From an uncultured Bacteroidota bacterium (GTDB lineage Bacteria > Bacteroidota > Bacteroidia > Chitinophagales > LD1): a DNA stretch of 33,878 nucleotides. The stretch lies in contig CAIOTH010000038.1 of assembly GCA_903861145.1 (NCBI GenBank), forward strand, positions 1-33,878. The letters are read 5' to 3'. The notes beneath the pieces were generated by a model. The model was not told the origin of the DNA and did no database searches. It saw only the letters and a list, made by a program, of their open reading frames with translations. Numbering within the stretch: position 1 is the stretch's first letter; every line of letters begins with the position of its first letter. The position numbers and the translations under genes are program-made. This document shows positions 33,871 to 33,878 of the stretch, piece after piece.

Positions 33871-33878
33871 TTTCACAA

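Overview
The window is a chromosomal segment from a member of the Bacteroidota, probably an uncultured Sphingobacteriia/Chitinophagia-like lineage. Evidence: a 1,453-residue SprB-repeat protein with a C-terminal type IX secretion (T9SS) sorting domain, a PorE-like OmpA lipoprotein, a second PKD-domain surface protein, two tandem DUF6134-like proteins, TAnnTTTG-type -7 boxes, and mostly no Shine-Dalgarno sequence.

Layout. (1) 1-4282 is the end of an exopolysaccharide cluster on the + strand: a sugar-phosphate transferase (cut by the window edge), a short TolC-like protein, a Wzz-like chain-length protein with a kinase-like tail lacking a P-loop, and a glycosyltransferase that loses its second half at about 4115. 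There it meets, tail to tail, a - strand PKD-domain surface protein that also lacks its normal C-terminus, so this looks like a rearrangement junction. (2) 7009-11746 is a two-gene operon of a large periplasmic TPR protein and an outer-membrane beta-barrel. (3) A tRNA with a CAU anticodon (11892-11965) is the integration site of a roughly 7.9-kb element bounded by perfect 15-bp direct repeats (11952-11966 and 19885-19899). The element carries a tyrosine integrase, two unknown proteins, a broken excisionase-like ORF, an SF3/D5 helicase, a VirE-N/BT4734-type primase-like protein, a small HTH protein, an IS21 remnant, and a RelE/ParE-like toxin gene broken by that IS. The toxin is preceded by an unusually long antitoxin-like gene. 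No relaxase or capsid gene is seen, so it resembles a phage-satellite or minimal integrative element. (4) 19942-23840 holds the tandem DUF6134-like pair, an FKBP-type prolyl isomerase and the PorE-like protein. (5) 23852-31050 holds a small XRE regulator, a CheY-like response regulator, the giant T9SS adhesin and a helical protein of unknown function. (6) 31209-33791 on the - strand is a tight two-gene operon for eukaryote-like squalene synthase and squalene monooxygenase.

Most notable points: the squalene synthase/squalene epoxidase pair, which implies an oxidosqualene (sterol or arborinol-type triterpenol) pathway in a Bacteroidota genome; the tRNA-integrated element, with paired direct repeats near each end and a replacement tRNA terminator; and the oversized antitoxin-like protein paired with a RelE-like toxin. 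All calls rest on reading the sequence; no database search was run.
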